Source: Aromatoleum aromaticum EbN1 (lineage in GTDB: Bacteria; Pseudomonadota; Gammaproteobacteria; Burkholderiales; Rhodocyclaceae). Taken from it: a stretch of 64,000 nt of DNA. The position numbers and the translations under genes are program-made. The stretch lies in the NCBI RefSeq assembly GCF_000025965.1, contig NC_006823.1:62001-126000 (forward strand), read 5' to 3'. This document shows positions 14,806 to 24,647 of this stretch, piece by piece (the stretch's first letter is position 1; every line of letters begins with the position of its first letter). The notes below the pieces were generated by a model that was not told the origin of the DNA, ran no database searches, and saw only the letters and a program-made list of their open reading frames with translations.

Positions 14806-17688
14806 TTAGCGGTCAGTATTTCCTGATGGCGACGATTCGTTATTCACGCGTGTGTTTGTGAAAAAATCGTTGACGGCGTTGGAAAACGGCACACCGATAT
14901 TCGAATTGTAGGCGTCAGCCGCAGATTTGATTGCTCGTTCAGGCAGGCTCAACGTCTCGTCTACCATATAACCTCCAACGCCCAACGCAGCTTGAGTAGC
15001 ATTAATATCTGCACCGCGAGCAAAAACGCGGGCCTCTTCTGCTGTAAATACGCGTGCGCCCTCAGGCTTAGCGGGGGATTCATTCGCAGGTCTTGAAGGA
15101 ATTTCATCGATCGGTGCAGGCATCTCTCCAGATGCCATTTTTGCAAAAGTAGGATTAACCTGCGGTGCAGGCGGGCCTGCAGGGGCAGTTCCATGCCGTG
15201 CCTTGAGTTCTTCTACTGATTTTCCTTCAAGGGTTGTAACAGGACTGCCAACACCCTTGTTGCTGCCAAGCTCAGGCGTATCGAGACCTTGGGCCCCCGT
15301 GATCTGTTGTCCTACGCTCATAACGTTGTCGTACTGGCCGGACGAAAGCATCGCACCCATCACCCAGCCAAGTTGAGCATCGAATGCTTGGACGCCGAGA
15401 CCTTTCTCATGGCTTTCGATCTTGTTGTAGGCCTCACGGTATCGATCGGACGCCTCTCCTGTACCGTTATAAAGCGATGCATGCATACCCATCACTGTTT
15501 CGTACATTCCGGCCGCCATCAAATTCCTATTGATTTCACCCGCATGGCCAGAATAAGTTCCGGAAATACTCGATGCGACTTGCGTTGCCTCCTCATAGGC
15601 ACGAACGGTGGAAGCCTGGCGGGAAACGCTCTCACGAATCCCCGCTGCCTCATCCTCCGAGTACCCAGCTTTGGTAGTAAGAGAGTCGGTACCCTGAAGA
15701 GATGAGTACTGTTGTTTGCTGAATTCGTTGCGAATCGCGTTTGCCCAATCCTTACCCTCCTGCGTATTCTCAGCCCACTCACGCGCCTTCTGACTTACTC
15801 CAGTCATGTTTCCTGCTGCAACCCCAGTCACGCCGGTGCCCATAATGGCCCCATTTACTGAAGTCTTTAGCTGAGCACCAAGTTCGCTACGGATAGCGTC
15901 AGACACCTTGTCACCAAAAGCGCTGTTCTGGGACATCTTGTCCGCAAACGAAACGGCTTGCGCCCAAGTTTGACCAACCTGCGATACATCTGATCTAGCG
16001 GTTTGTACGGCGCGATCCCATCCGCTGCTAAAGCGACCGCCTTTCGACCAGTCTTGCGTAACTTCAGACCCCACCCTAAGGGCTTCTTGTTCCTTGTCAG
16101 CGACGGACTGAGAGAGGCCATCTTGGAGGTTGTACTTGACGCGTGCGGCGCCTGTCATTTGTCCGCCGGCACCAAGCGAATAATCCCGTACTGCCGCGTT
16201 GCTACTAACCGCACCCACATTCGATAGGCTGGGGGCGGCCATCTTCTCGTCTGAATAATCCTTGCCACTCCAGCGCTCACCAAGTTTGGCTAAGGCGAAA
16301 TACGAGCCTGTCATGGCAGCCAGGGTGATCAACGGTACTGCCGCAAGCAAGTCGGAAGCCACCGCGATCTTATCCATCGTCTCGGAAAAGAAGAGCGGCA
16401 CCGCTTCGATGGGGAGGGCCGCGTTAGCGGGAGCTGGAACTGGAAGAAACATTTTCTTCAGGTTAGCCATGCTTTCCGTCCAGGTGTACACGATGAAGTA
16501 ATTCACCATGTAGGCCGCAGGCAGCCAACTCTGCGTCCAGGCACCGAAGAGGATGTACTTACCCAAGAGAGGAAGGGCATTGGCACCGGACATCAGTGCC
16601 ACGATGATTACTAGCGGTGCCAACCCAATAAAGATCGCCAGCAAGAACCCCATGGATGTGATCACTGTACGAGTGAAACCCGCGCCCGAAGCCGCTGAGT
16701 CAACCGTGAACGCTTGCTGTTGGCCCGATAGCACCTGGGTGCACTGGAAGTAAGCAGTCGGATCGCTAGAGTTGTTGCCACACTTGAAAACATCATTTGT
16801 CGTTTGGTGCATCATGATGTTCGCGCTCGTCCGCTGGGCGCTAAGGCCAGCAAGAGTGGAGTTCGTGGCGTAGAAATTCGACAGATCAGTCCACGTTTTA
16901 TCGGTCGACGTAGAGTTCCTTCCGGTAGCGTCACGCATAGCGCGGTTCAAAGCCGGATTCGTTTCATTGAAATACGCGATGAAATCAGATTGGATCTGAG
17001 GGCCTGCGTCAGCGCAACTCATGACAGTCGGACTAACCGCATTGGCTGGGTAATAATTCGTGTGCCGATGTGCAGTCAAATTAGCGGCGTTAGTCAAAGC
17101 GCCATAAACACCGTCGGTACTTGATAACAGTTGCTGCGGCGATGAGGCTCCAATCATGCAGTTCCGGACAAAGCCCCCCCAGTTCTGCGTCATGTGGGGA
17201 CTGTAGGATGCGGCCTGACGAACGGAAAGCATCAGCTTGAGTGGATTGACAAAGCCATCCGTCGTCAGCTCCGTAGCATTGGCGTCAGCTGCTTGAAAAG
17301 CGGTCTGCGAAAGACGGCCGAGATCCATTGCTACAGTTGTGATGATCGAAGCGGGTACCGCTACCATTAGAGGTACATTATCAACAGCTCGCGAGCTACC
17401 AGAGTAGATGTCCTCGATCACAACTGTTGCCTTCGTGTAACCCCCAACCATCCAAACGATGAACAAAACGAGCAGCATCGTTGGGTTGTTGCCAGACTTC
17501 CATTGACTCATCAGACCATTCATTAGAACAGCAATCAAAGCAAACAGAAAAGCCAGGTAGATGAGGGTGCCACCGAAGTCGGAAGCATCGCCTCTGAACG
17601 AACTAGACCCGAAGATCATTGCAATGGCGTTGAACAGCCCGGCAAAAAAGCCAGCGTCACCTAGTGTGTAAACCATCCATGAAGACAT
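14806..17688 (-). CDS. traG: TraG mating-pair stabilisation / pilus assembly protein
   Basis: 960 residues, F/SXT-type TraG. The N-terminal half has several transmembrane segments (about 30-75, 345-375, 385-415 and 450-480) and a Cys-containing periplasmic part. The C-terminal half is a long, mostly helical hydrophilic domain rich in Ser/Gln/Ala, thought to act in mating-pair stabilisation and entry exclusion. It is the last gene of the transfer operon, following traH with 9 bases between, with a GAGGAA site before the ATG. Confidence 0.88.
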   Translation of the reverse strand: MSSWMVYTLGDAGFFAGLFNAIAMIFGSSSFRGDASDFGGTLIYLAFLFALIAVLMNGLMSQWKSGNNPTMLLVLFIVWMVGGYTKATVVIEDIYSGSSRAVDNVPLMVAVPASIITTVAMDLGRLSQTAFQAADANATELTTDGFVNPLKLMLSVRQAASYSPHMTQNWGGFVRNCMIGASSPQQLLSSTDGVYGALTNAANLTAHRHTNYYPANAVSPTVMSCADAGPQIQSDFIAYFNETNPALNRAMRDATGRNSTSTDKTWTDLSNFYATNSTLAGLSAQRTSANIMMHQTTNDVFKCGNNSSDPTAYFQCTQVLSGQQQAFTVDSAASGAGFTRTVITSMGFLLAIFIGLAPLVIIVALMSGANALPLLGKYILFGAWTQSWLPAAYMVNYFIVYTWTESMANLKKMFLPVPAPANAALPIEAVPLFFSETMDKIAVASDLLAAVPLITLAAMTGSYFALAKLGERWSGKDYSDEKMAAPSLSNVGAVSSNAAVRDYSLGAGGQMTGAARVKYNLQDGLSQSVADKEQEALRVGSEVTQDWSKGGRFSSGWDRAVQTARSDVSQVGQTWAQAVSFADKMSQNSAFGDKVSDAIRSELGAQLKTSVNGAIMGTGVTGVAAGNMTGVSQKAREWAENTQEGKDWANAIRNEFSKQQYSSLQGTDSLTTKAGYSEDEAAGIRESVSRQASTVRAYEEATQVASSISGTYSGHAGEINRNLMAAGMYETVMGMHASLYNGTGEASDRYREAYNKIESHEKGLGVQAFDAQLGWVMGAMLSSGQYDNVMSVGQQITGAQGLDTPELGSNKGVGSPVTTLEGKSVEELKARHGTAPAGPPAPQVNPTFAKMASGEMPAPIDEIPSRPANESPAKPEGARVFTAEEARVFARGADINATQAALGVGGYMVDETLSLPERAIKSAADAYNSNIGVPFSNAVNDFFTNTRVNNESSPSGNTDR

Positions 17689-17697
17689 GGCTATTCC

Positions 17698-19122
17698 TCA
17701 ACGCGGGGTCGTGAACGTCAGAATCGAAGGGTCGCGCCTGGCGATCGTTCTGACGTATTCGTCAAGCGCAACAAATTCCTGAGCGTTCGCCTTCCGGTTA
17801 GTGACGATTCTCGAGTACTGATTGCCAAGCTCTCTCACTCGATCATGGATCTCGGGCGGAATGGTCGTTGATCCTTTCGTTGAAAGAACCTGCCTTGCTG
17901 CACGCAAAACCGCTTCCGATAGAACGATGTGCAGCTCCTCAGCAATCAAAGGGGCCGCTTGTGCGGCAACAGCCGAGGCTGCACCTTCTTGACTCTGAAC
18001 CTCGAGCATCATGGAGATGAAAGGAACAGAGGTCGCATTGACGAAGCTCTGTTGTGTCGCAGACAGCGTGCAATCAACCGCGCACGCAGGGCTCATCTTT
18101 CCAACGATCGAATCAGCCGTGGTACTGGTTCCATCAATCGACCCAAAAAGCATACGATTGGTATAGCCAACCGTCCCCTCCCAGTCCCAAGCGACTTCAT
18201 CCATCGAACGGCAGCCGTCGCGGGCCGGCGCCGAACTGCACGAGTACTTGATCTTCTGGGCACCACTTGACCTTCCTGTCTTGAGGTCATGAAGATCAAT
18301 TTTCCCTGGCCTTTGCGCCATGCGAGGAGTCTCCGATGCACTCGGAGCCGACTCAGGGTCGTAGATTGCGGTCCCCGTCATCGTCATCACAAGCTCTGCC
18401 GCGTATTTCGTTGAAAGGCCGGCGAAGTATCCTCCCCCGAGAAGTTCACCAACCCTGTTGTCGGCCATCAAATCCCAAACAACGTTACCGCAGAACTCGA
18501 TCGAGCCGGCCTCGCAAGCCTGCTTAATCTTCGCCTTAGGAGATGCTTTCACTGCTTCTTGAGACTCGAACAGATCGCCAACACCCCCCGCAATCGCTTC
18601 AAAAAAAGCAGCTCCACTTTCGGCGCTCGTGGACGCACGTTCAACGCTATTGAACACGGTGTCTACGGCCTGCTTTGCGATCGCACACGTATTAGAGCTA
18701 AGTTGGTTAAGAGATTGAAGCTTCGACTGAATTGTGCTGACGAGGCTTTGCAGCTTCGGATCAATCGCAGCGAGCGCGCGCATGAAAATGAGCCCGAGCG
18801 CATTTTGTGCGATTGACCGAAATACCGCGATAAGCTGATCGGAGTCGATGAACGAGAAGCTTCCAGCAAATAGGTCGATTCCCCCACAGCCGGCAGACAT
18901 TCGCGGCGGATCGAAGGACACGATGTTAACGTTCCGAATAGGACTTCTCATGGCAACGTTGCCTCCAACGAAGCCGCGTCGCGTTTGTGATTGATAAGCT
19001 ACCGGATCTGTTACGTTGATCAGCATTCCATCGAGCGCTCCACCCAGACTCGCGTGCGTCGGTGTCATCATGGTGTAAAGACTCAAGCCGACAGCAAGGG
19101 CAGCGATTTTGATATTTGGCAT
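17698..19122 (-). CDS. traH: TraH pilus assembly protein
   Basis: 474 residues. The Sec signal peptide (about 1-24, ending THA-S) is followed by the TraH family pattern: 'GGIDLFAGSFSFIDSDQLI' near 79-97 and 'LQSLNQLSSNTCAIAKQ' near 145. TraH acts in the periplasm or outer membrane with TraF, TraW, TraU and TrbC in F-pilus assembly. GGGGAGA precedes the ATG, 2 bases after the traF stop. Confidence 0.92.
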   Translation of the reverse strand: MPNIKIAALAVGLSLYTMMTPTHASLGGALDGMLINVTDPVAYQSQTRRGFVGGNVAMRSPIRNVNIVSFDPPRMSAGCGGIDLFAGSFSFIDSDQLIAVFRSIAQNALGLIFMRALAAIDPKLQSLVSTIQSKLQSLNQLSSNTCAIAKQAVDTVFNSVERASTSAESGAAFFEAIAGGVGDLFESQEAVKASPKAKIKQACEAGSIEFCGNVVWDLMADNRVGELLGGGYFAGLSTKYAAELVMTMTGTAIYDPESAPSASETPRMAQRPGKIDLHDLKTGRSSGAQKIKYSCSSAPARDGCRSMDEVAWDWEGTVGYTNRMLFGSIDGTSTTADSIVGKMSPACAVDCTLSATQQSFVNATSVPFISMMLEVQSQEGAASAVAAQAAPLIAEELHIVLSEAVLRAARQVLSTKGSTTIPPEIHDRVRELGNQYSRIVTNRKANAQEFVALDEYVRTIARRDPSILTFTTPR

Positions 19123-19124
19123 TT

Positions 19125-20090
19125 TTAGTATCTCCCCTGTAGGCGTTCTTTCAACAATTTAACCCATTCGGCCGGATCATCTGACGCACCATCAACCATG
19201 TCTTCAATTCGTGCGACGCCCCGCATGGCAGGATTGACCGCTGCGATCATTTCATCTGATATCAGCTTCTCAGACTCAGCCACAACTAGAAGGCGATCAA
19301 CAAGCCCACTTGCGGACATGGCGCCTTGAGCAACGACGTAAAAATTGTTCGGCGGGACAGCATAAACAACGGTCGGTGTGAGTTTTAGGTTGAGTGACTG
19401 AAACTGCCCTGCGTCTGGTATCCAGTTATCCATACCTGGAAGGGGCTTGCCATCAACAGATACAAACCGAGTTTCAAAACCATACCTTTCTTTAAGCATG
19501 CCAATGACAGGAAACTGCTTCTCGCAATGAGAGCAGGACGAGTCGAAGAACATGAAGATGCCACCCTTTGATGCAAGGTGCTTCGTTACTTCGTCTTTTT
19601 GTTCCTTGTTCGTAGCAAGTACTGTTTGCCTGATGAACGTATCAAGGGGCATCCGGTTATTTTCATCGAGAATGGGGTCAGTCTTGACGACGAGTTGTTG
19701 AAGATGTGCAAAATTCTGCGCCTTGTCGAGCGCGATTCTTTGGGCGTACAGATACGCTTCCATGTCTTCACGCTTTCCTGAATCCATCGCTTTCTCAAGA
19801 AGAACCGGCAAGTTATCTCTGAGCCACGCTGTAGAGAAAGGCTGAGTCCCCGTATTAGCTGCTGTTTCAGTGGCTGGAGAGGCCGAAGCTGGAGGTTCGG
19901 GTTCTTTTTCCAATTGAACGGGTTCAGCCGGAGGGGGAGGGGTCTCATACCAGAAATAGCCTTCTCCTCCCCGCTTGAAGAAGCTTTGAGCGTGAACGCT
20001 CGAGGTTGCGGCTACGATCGCTAAAGAAACAAGAATCGCCCGTACAGGCTTACCAGATCGGATAAACGACACCGACGACCTCGTCAACAT
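19125..20090 (-). CDS. traF: TraF pilus assembly protein (thioredoxin fold)
   Basis: About 321 residues if started at the ATG at 20090; an upstream ATG at 20114 is also open. It has a signal peptide (ending VHA-Q), a proline-rich linker and a TraF domain with a thioredoxin fold. The motif 'SSCSHCEKQFP' (about 183-193) retains CxxC, whereas F-plasmid TraF has lost it, so it may be redox active. It works in the periplasm on folding or assembly of pilus proteins. The start overlaps the end of the S26 peptidase gene by about 40 bases. Confidence 0.88.
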   Translation of the reverse strand: MLTRSSVSFIRSGKPVRAILVSLAIVAATSSVHAQSFFKRGGEGYFWYETPPPPAEPVQLEKEPEPPASASPATETAANTGTQPFSTAWLRDNLPVLLEKAMDSGKREDMEAYLYAQRIALDKAQNFAHLQQLVVKTDPILDENNRMPLDTFIRQTVLATNKEQKDEVTKHLASKGGIFMFFDSSCSHCEKQFPVIGMLKERYGFETRFVSVDGKPLPGMDNWIPDAGQFQSLNLKLTPTVVYAVPPNNFYVVAQGAMSASGLVDRLLVVAESEKLISDEMIAAVNPAMRGVARIEDMVDGASDDPAEWVKLLKERLQGRY

Positions 20091-20616
20091 TGATTGGACC
20101 CCAATATCTCGCATCGAAACTTCTCGGCTCAGTACCCATCATTGCAAGCTGTCCATCGACCAATACTTGGGTCCGGTCATAGCTACCTGGCGCGCGATTT
20201 AGCTTTTCCAGCAGATCGAGATCACCGAATTTACGCCCAGCTACGGTGACTGCATCGTTTTCTACCTTGATGATGTCGCCTGCGACACCTGCGAGATATT
20301 TAACAACAAGTATCGAGCCGTTTCCATCAAGTAGGCGTTGATTCAATTGATCAGTTAGCCTTCCGTATGGAAGGAACGCGAGTAGCTGACCCCGCTCGAA
20401 ATCAATGTTCTCTGGACGGGTCATTTTGACGACAACGAGTTTGTAAGGGATGCAGCTGAGATCACCAACCAGAAGAAGAAGGCGATACTTTCCAGAGACG
20501 TGTGACGTCGCTGCAAAAAGCAAAGCGAGGAGTACCGACGCAAGGAAAACCACCCTTATAAAAAGAGTGGCCTTTTCCGGGCGAGTAGTCTCATTCGAGA
20601 TTGAGGCCGAGTTCAT
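20050..20616 (-). CDS. TrhF-like S26 signal peptidase
   Basis: About 188 residues from the ATG at 20616. One N-terminal transmembrane helix is followed by an S26 peptidase fold. 'GDLSCIPYKLVVV' holds the likely catalytic Ser, and 'ILVVKYLAGVAGD' holds the catalytic Lys. It resembles TraF of RP4 and TrhF of SXT/R27 elements, which mature the conjugative pilin. It overlaps trbI at its start and traF at its end, so it is coupled. Substrate assignment to the pilin at 23660 is inference. Confidence 0.85.
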   Translation of the reverse strand: MNSASISNETTRPEKATLFIRVVFLASVLLALLFAATSHVSGKYRLLLLVGDLSCIPYKLVVVKMTRPENIDFERGQLLAFLPYGRLTDQLNQRLLDGNGSILVVKYLAGVAGDIIKVENDAVTVAGRKFGDLDLLEKLNRAPGSYDRTQVLVDGQLAMMGTEPRSFDARYWGPINVDEVVGVVYPIW

Positions 20617-20980
20617 CTGCGACGAGCTGTGTGATTTCCAACTGGGGTGCGTAACCAAGAACTGCCGTCCGGTGTACGACGACGTAGCCTGCATCGACGT
20701 ATCGCTGCGTTGCGGTCTTCAATTGGTCAGCAAACCTAATGGCCGCGTCCCTTGCTGCACTCTCGTCGAGGCCCTTTCCTCGAAGGTCGTTCATGGAAGC
20801 AGTAACAAGTTTTCCAGAGTCGATGACAACGAAAGGAACACTGCTCTGCTGAGGTGCAAGGTAAGGACTCGCGACAAACAAAGTGCCAGCGGTCAGGACA
20901 GCAGACAGTACTGCTGCCATGATGACTGGGCCAACGTTGGAACCGTCAGCTGTCTTTAAGGAAGCAGTACTGTCGCTCAT
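20591..20980 (-). CDS. trbI: TrbI-like F-type transfer protein
   Basis: 129 residues with one transmembrane helix (about 18-38) and a periplasmic tail with 'VVIDSGKLV' and 'QRYVDAGYVVVHRTAVL', as in type-F TrbI. TrbI affects pilus extension and retraction in F. It overlaps the 72-residue membrane protein by ATGA and the S26 peptidase by 26 bases. Confidence 0.75.
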   Translation of the reverse strand: MSDSTASLKTADGSNVGPVIMAAVLSAVLTAGTLFVASPYLAPQQSSVPFVVIDSGKLVTASMNDLRGKGLDESAARDAAIRFADQLKTATQRYVDAGYVVVHRTAVLGYAPQLEITQLVADELGLNLE

Positions 20981-21195
20981 TTCGATGCCTCGGCCGCGCC
21001 TTCTACGCCAGCGGGACGCTCAATCGGGCGACGCGCACGACCGAAAAAGAACATGCTCCCGGAACCGAAGCAGACGCCGGATATGAGAACCAGTGGATCA
21101 AAATTGCTGAAGAACGGAATCAGAAGGATCGCGCCACAATAAAGAGCAAAGACCAGGATCAAGTCTTTCTGGGTCAGGGTTTTCTGCTTGGACAT
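20977..21195 (-). CDS. Small membrane protein of the transfer operon
   Basis: 72 residues with two hydrophobic segments (about 12-28 and 33-50) and a basic, then acidic, C-terminus. It lies 2 bases after traC and overlaps trbI by 4 bases, so it is co-translated. Position matches small unnamed genes between traC and trbI/trhF in SXT-like operons. Function unknown. Confidence 0.7.
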   Translation of the reverse strand: MSKQKTLTQKDLILVFALYCGAILLIPFFSNFDPLVLISGVCFGSGSMFFFGRARRPIERPAGVEGAAEASK

Positions 21196-21197
21196 GT

Positions 21198-23645
21198 TCA
21201 GTTTCCTTTTTCGAGACGTTTCTGCGTGTAAAAATCAATTACTTCTTCAGGATCGGCTCCTTGTTCAATGGCTGCGATTGCTTCATCGCGTTCCTCACCA
21301 TTGCTTGCAAACAACGTGAACATGAATGGATCAGGCCTGAATCGAACAATCCCATAATCTGAATCCGAGCGTTTGATCATCAATTCGGAATACTCACCAG
21401 GCACAACATGAAGAGACTTGACCTGATGAATCCCGAACGCATCCATAGAAAACTGTCCGGACGCAACGGCCGCATCGACGGATTCAGCACGCTGCTCAAG
21501 AACAATCTGCCATGCGCTATTGGCGTAAATCGCTCGGCCGTTCGGTGACTGGAAGAGATCGCCAACGCCCTGGGTGATGAAGATGACTGCCCCTGAATTT
21601 TTCCGCACTTTGCGATAAAGCGCTTCGATCGCTTTCGCCATCAGGGGGTCATCCATAAGCTCCCATGCTTCGTCCAGCACGAGAATCTTACGACCCGGGG
21701 TCGTGTACATCTCGGTCGCGATGCGGTTCATCAGTTGCAGGAGAACGACCTTTTGAAGAATCGGACGTGACTTGAGATGCAGGAGATCAAGAACGGTAAA
21801 GCGATTACTGACATCGATTGTGGCCTCACCCTCGAACCAACGCCCGTAGCTGCCGCTAACGGTGAATGGGTAAAGCTGCTGACCAAGGTCACGAACGCGC
21901 GGATCAGGCTGTTGCATGCACCATTGAGCGACAGCGGTCACGGTCGAGTTATGGGCATATCGGTCCCACGTGGCCTTGATCCCTTCTTCGAGAGCCGCCA
22001 TTTGATAGTCATCAAGACCGCCCTCTGGTGCAGCCATCTTGGCGATCGTGGCCTTGATGATGTCGATGTCTTCATCAATCTCGCTGACGAAGGTAAAAGG
22101 GTTCAAGATGATCTGCGACTCTTCGGAGAATTCGATGTAATCCCCCTTGAGGGCACGGTTGAGCTTAAAAAATGACTTGCCAACGTCAATGACCCACACC
22201 TTGCAGCCTTCAGCAAGGTTATCGACGATCACAAGCTGTGCCAGGAAGGATTTACCCCCGCCGGTGCCAGCAAAAACGACTACGTTGTATCCAGTATTCG
22301 AGTCCCAAACCGAGAATGCGGACACCTGACCACGCCTCGTTACAAAGAGACTCGTAGCGTTCGCGCCGCTGCCTTTGTAGTCAGCGAACAGCGGGACCAG
22401 CGGTGCAGCCTGTCGCGCACTCATGGTGTTGGTGCGGAAGGTCCGGGTCATGGCATCAGCCGACGCGTTCATCGGCAGGGCGTTGTGCCAGAGGAAATCC
22501 AAAATGCGCTTGTCTTCGCGCATGTCGAAGCTAAGCGTAGAAAGGTAGGAGTTCAACGAAGCGGTTTGACGTGCCAGTCGATCCCTGTTCTTCGAGAAGA
22601 TCATCAGGCTAAGGTTGACCTCGAGAGCCATCCCGCCTTGACCGTCAATTTCATGAATGAAGGTCTCGATGCCTTCCTTCTTGTAACCAAGGATGGGAAA
22701 CCAAGTTGCGGAGTTTCCAATGCATTGCTGGGTAATCCACATGTGACGCTGTCGAACCTCACCTTTCTTCTTGACCTGGTCAGGATAGTGGGCAGTGAAC
22801 TGAAAGAAGAATGGCTCAGTGATTTGGTTTGCTCCGCCCATCTGGTCACCGATCAGAAGGTTGGCAACACCAAAAACAGTTCGTTTCGGAAACAGCTTTG
22901 GGCTCATTACACGCACAAAGAATTCTTGATCACTCCCTTGGTGAAAGAGGATCTCATTTTCTTTGAACTCAATATCGTCGCCCGGATAGAAGGCTTGCTC
23001 TCGAATTGGTATAAGTTCGTCGTAGCTGAACTCAGGCTTCTCCCACATGTGGTAGAACTTCCGAATCAAGTGCAGATATCCATGTGGGTCAAGCATCCTG
23101 AACTGGAAGCCAATGGAGCTAAAGCCTTCCATCACCCGTGTGACATCAGATCGGATCGATTGGCGTTCCTCAAGATCCGGAAGACTAGAGCACGGAATCT
23201 TGACGGTGAAGATCAACCGGAAATCACGGTTGAGCACGCCATTTGTCTTGAATTGAGGCTTATGGACGGCATCCTGGAACATCTTGACGCGGGTGCGAAC
23301 GAGCTTCTCCAGAAGACCCGTAGCCTGTTCTTTCCCATCGGTATAGGCGTCAAGATAGGGGTCAATATCGGGAGAGCCGAGAAGACCTACCTGTACGAAG
23401 GAGCCTGCCGGAAGCGGGCAAGCTAATGCAGCTTTGAATTTCTCAAAAACTGACCCCCCGCCCCCTAGGAGCGGGGTGGTCATGAACGTGGCTCCAAGAT
23501 GTCTTTCGCCAGACGGCGAAACGCAGTAAAACAGGCCGGTTTCGTCGTCAAAACCCTCTGCGCCAAGATATTGCCAAGGAAGGCGCCTCTGATCCGCAAC
23601 GGTACCGCGGACAGGGGTTTGCGAGGACTTCGTGAAGCCAAACAT
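21198..23645 (-). CDS. traC: TraC, VirB4-type secretion ATPase
   Basis: 815 residues. The N-terminal TraC_F_IV domain (about 30-260) is followed by the VirB4 P-loop ATPase: Walker A 'FAGTGGGKSFLAQ' near 460-472 and Walker B 'KILVLDEAWELM' near 652-663. It powers pilin polymerisation and channel assembly at the inner membrane. Full-length, with GGAG before the ATG. Long open frames on the opposite strand are shadows. Confidence 0.95.
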   Translation of the reverse strand: MFGFTKSSQTPVRGTVADQRRLPWQYLGAEGFDDETGLFYCVSPSGERHLGATFMTTPLLGGGGSVFEKFKAALACPLPAGSFVQVGLLGSPDIDPYLDAYTDGKEQATGLLEKLVRTRVKMFQDAVHKPQFKTNGVLNRDFRLIFTVKIPCSSLPDLEERQSIRSDVTRVMEGFSSIGFQFRMLDPHGYLHLIRKFYHMWEKPEFSYDELIPIREQAFYPGDDIEFKENEILFHQGSDQEFFVRVMSPKLFPKRTVFGVANLLIGDQMGGANQITEPFFFQFTAHYPDQVKKKGEVRQRHMWITQQCIGNSATWFPILGYKKEGIETFIHEIDGQGGMALEVNLSLMIFSKNRDRLARQTASLNSYLSTLSFDMREDKRILDFLWHNALPMNASADAMTRTFRTNTMSARQAAPLVPLFADYKGSGANATSLFVTRRGQVSAFSVWDSNTGYNVVVFAGTGGGKSFLAQLVIVDNLAEGCKVWVIDVGKSFFKLNRALKGDYIEFSEESQIILNPFTFVSEIDEDIDIIKATIAKMAAPEGGLDDYQMAALEEGIKATWDRYAHNSTVTAVAQWCMQQPDPRVRDLGQQLYPFTVSGSYGRWFEGEATIDVSNRFTVLDLLHLKSRPILQKVVLLQLMNRIATEMYTTPGRKILVLDEAWELMDDPLMAKAIEALYRKVRKNSGAVIFITQGVGDLFQSPNGRAIYANSAWQIVLEQRAESVDAAVASGQFSMDAFGIHQVKSLHVVPGEYSELMIKRSDSDYGIVRFRPDPFMFTLFASNGEERDEAIAAIEQGADPEEVIDFYTQKRLEKGN

Positions 23646-23659
23646 GGGCTAACTCCGTG

Positions 23660-23974
23660 TTAGAGGGTGGCGGTGAACATGGATTCGAGGATGCCCGGGC
23701 CCATGGTGGCTGCCAGAGCAACGCCGACGGCCAGAACCAACCACATGAGCGAGTGCTTGACGATCGTCATAGCCAGGCCGGTCGCCAGAACGCCAAATGC
23801 GACGAGCAGACCGAACGTTCCTTCAGTCCAATCACGAACCTGCTGGGATGCGACGTCGAACGTGGTGTCGGTAACGGCCATCGCGAAAATGGCGTACGCA
23901 GCGAGTGCGATCAGCAGGTAGGCTTGCTTTTCGAAACGGGCGAAGCCGGCGGACAGGTTTTGAGCGTATTGCAT
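23660..23974 (-). CDS. traA: Candidate conjugative pilin (TraA/VirB2-like)
   Basis: 104 residues with three hydrophobic segments (about 17-36, 52-72 and 74-92) separated by short loops, as in TraA/VirB2 pilins. It lies between traV and traC, the place of traA in SXT/R391. No sharp leader-peptidase site is obvious. It has a strong AAGGAG site, fitting high expression of a structural subunit. The pilin call rests on context and topology; sequence motifs are weak in this family. Confidence 0.65.
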   Translation of the reverse strand: MQYAQNLSAGFARFEKQAYLLIALAAYAIFAMAVTDTTFDVASQQVRDWTEGTFGLLVAFGVLATGLAMTIVKHSLMWLVLAVGVALAATMGPGILESMFTATL

Positions 23975-23990
23975 GTGAAACTCCTTATCG

Positions 23991-24647
23991 TTACTCGAGG
24001 GTTAAGGTGCTGAGGTCGGTCGAAGGCGCGTTACGTGACGCCTGCAGCCGGGTCGGGGGAGTGATCGTCTGCGATGCAGCAGACTGACCATTTTGCGCAT
24101 CACCAGTTGGCGATCCCGAATGCGCAACACCGGTAGTTACACGGTGAGGAATTCTTGCATTACGCAAGGTGCCTTCCTCGTGCACTCCAAAAGTCCATTT
24201 TCTTTGCTCGATTTCTGTATATACATACCCTCCCGAGTGCAAATTGTCGTTCTTGTCAGTCCATGGGAATACCCGAATCCGCATTACTTGAGCGGGCATC
24301 CGCACCGGTGCAACGCCATCCGAATGGATTGCAAGTTCAGGCGGCATTGTCCCTACAGAGGAGCTTGTGGCCGTAGAAGAAATAACCGATGGAAGCCTTT
24401 CGCCTTCTTTCTGCTTGCGAATAACGGCGTCAACATCGATCTTGTTCTCGGTTGTGTGATTGGCAATGCGCTCCTCGAATTCATCAATGCTTCCGCTCGT
24501 GATCGCATAAACATCACCAGGAGATGCGCAAGCGCCAGGACCGATGCCAGGGCAGGACGAAGAGTCGCGGCCTGCAGTGTTAAGCGCGGAGGCGCAGCCG
24601 GTTAGTGCAATTACCGAAAGAGCAATAGCCAAGGCATGGGGTTTCAT
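23991..24647 (-). CDS. traV: TraV outer-membrane lipoprotein
   Basis: 218 residues. A lipoprotein signal with lipobox LTGC (Cys ~18) precedes the TraV pattern: further Cys residues in 'SSCPGIGPGAC', a Thr/Ser-rich centre and a domain with 'MRIRVFPWTDKNDNLHSGGYVYTEI' (quoted in part) near 120-145. TraV anchors the TraB/TraK core complex in the outer membrane. Its ATG overlaps the stop of the upstream lipoprotein gene (TAATG). Confidence 0.9.
   Translation of the reverse strand: MKPHALAIALSVIALTGCASALNTAGRDSSSCPGIGPGACASPGDVYAITSGSIDEFEERIANHTTENKIDVDAVIRKQKEGERLPSVISSTATSSSVGTMPPELAIHSDGVAPVRMPAQVMRIRVFPWTDKNDNLHSGGYVYTEIEQRKWTFGVHEEGTLRNARIPHRVTTGVAHSGSPTGDAQNGQSAASQTITPPTRLQASRNAPSTDLSTLTLE

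Noticed and set aside
22485-23426. Plus-strand frame opposite traC
   Set aside because: Antisense to the conserved TraC N-terminal domain; no supporting signals.
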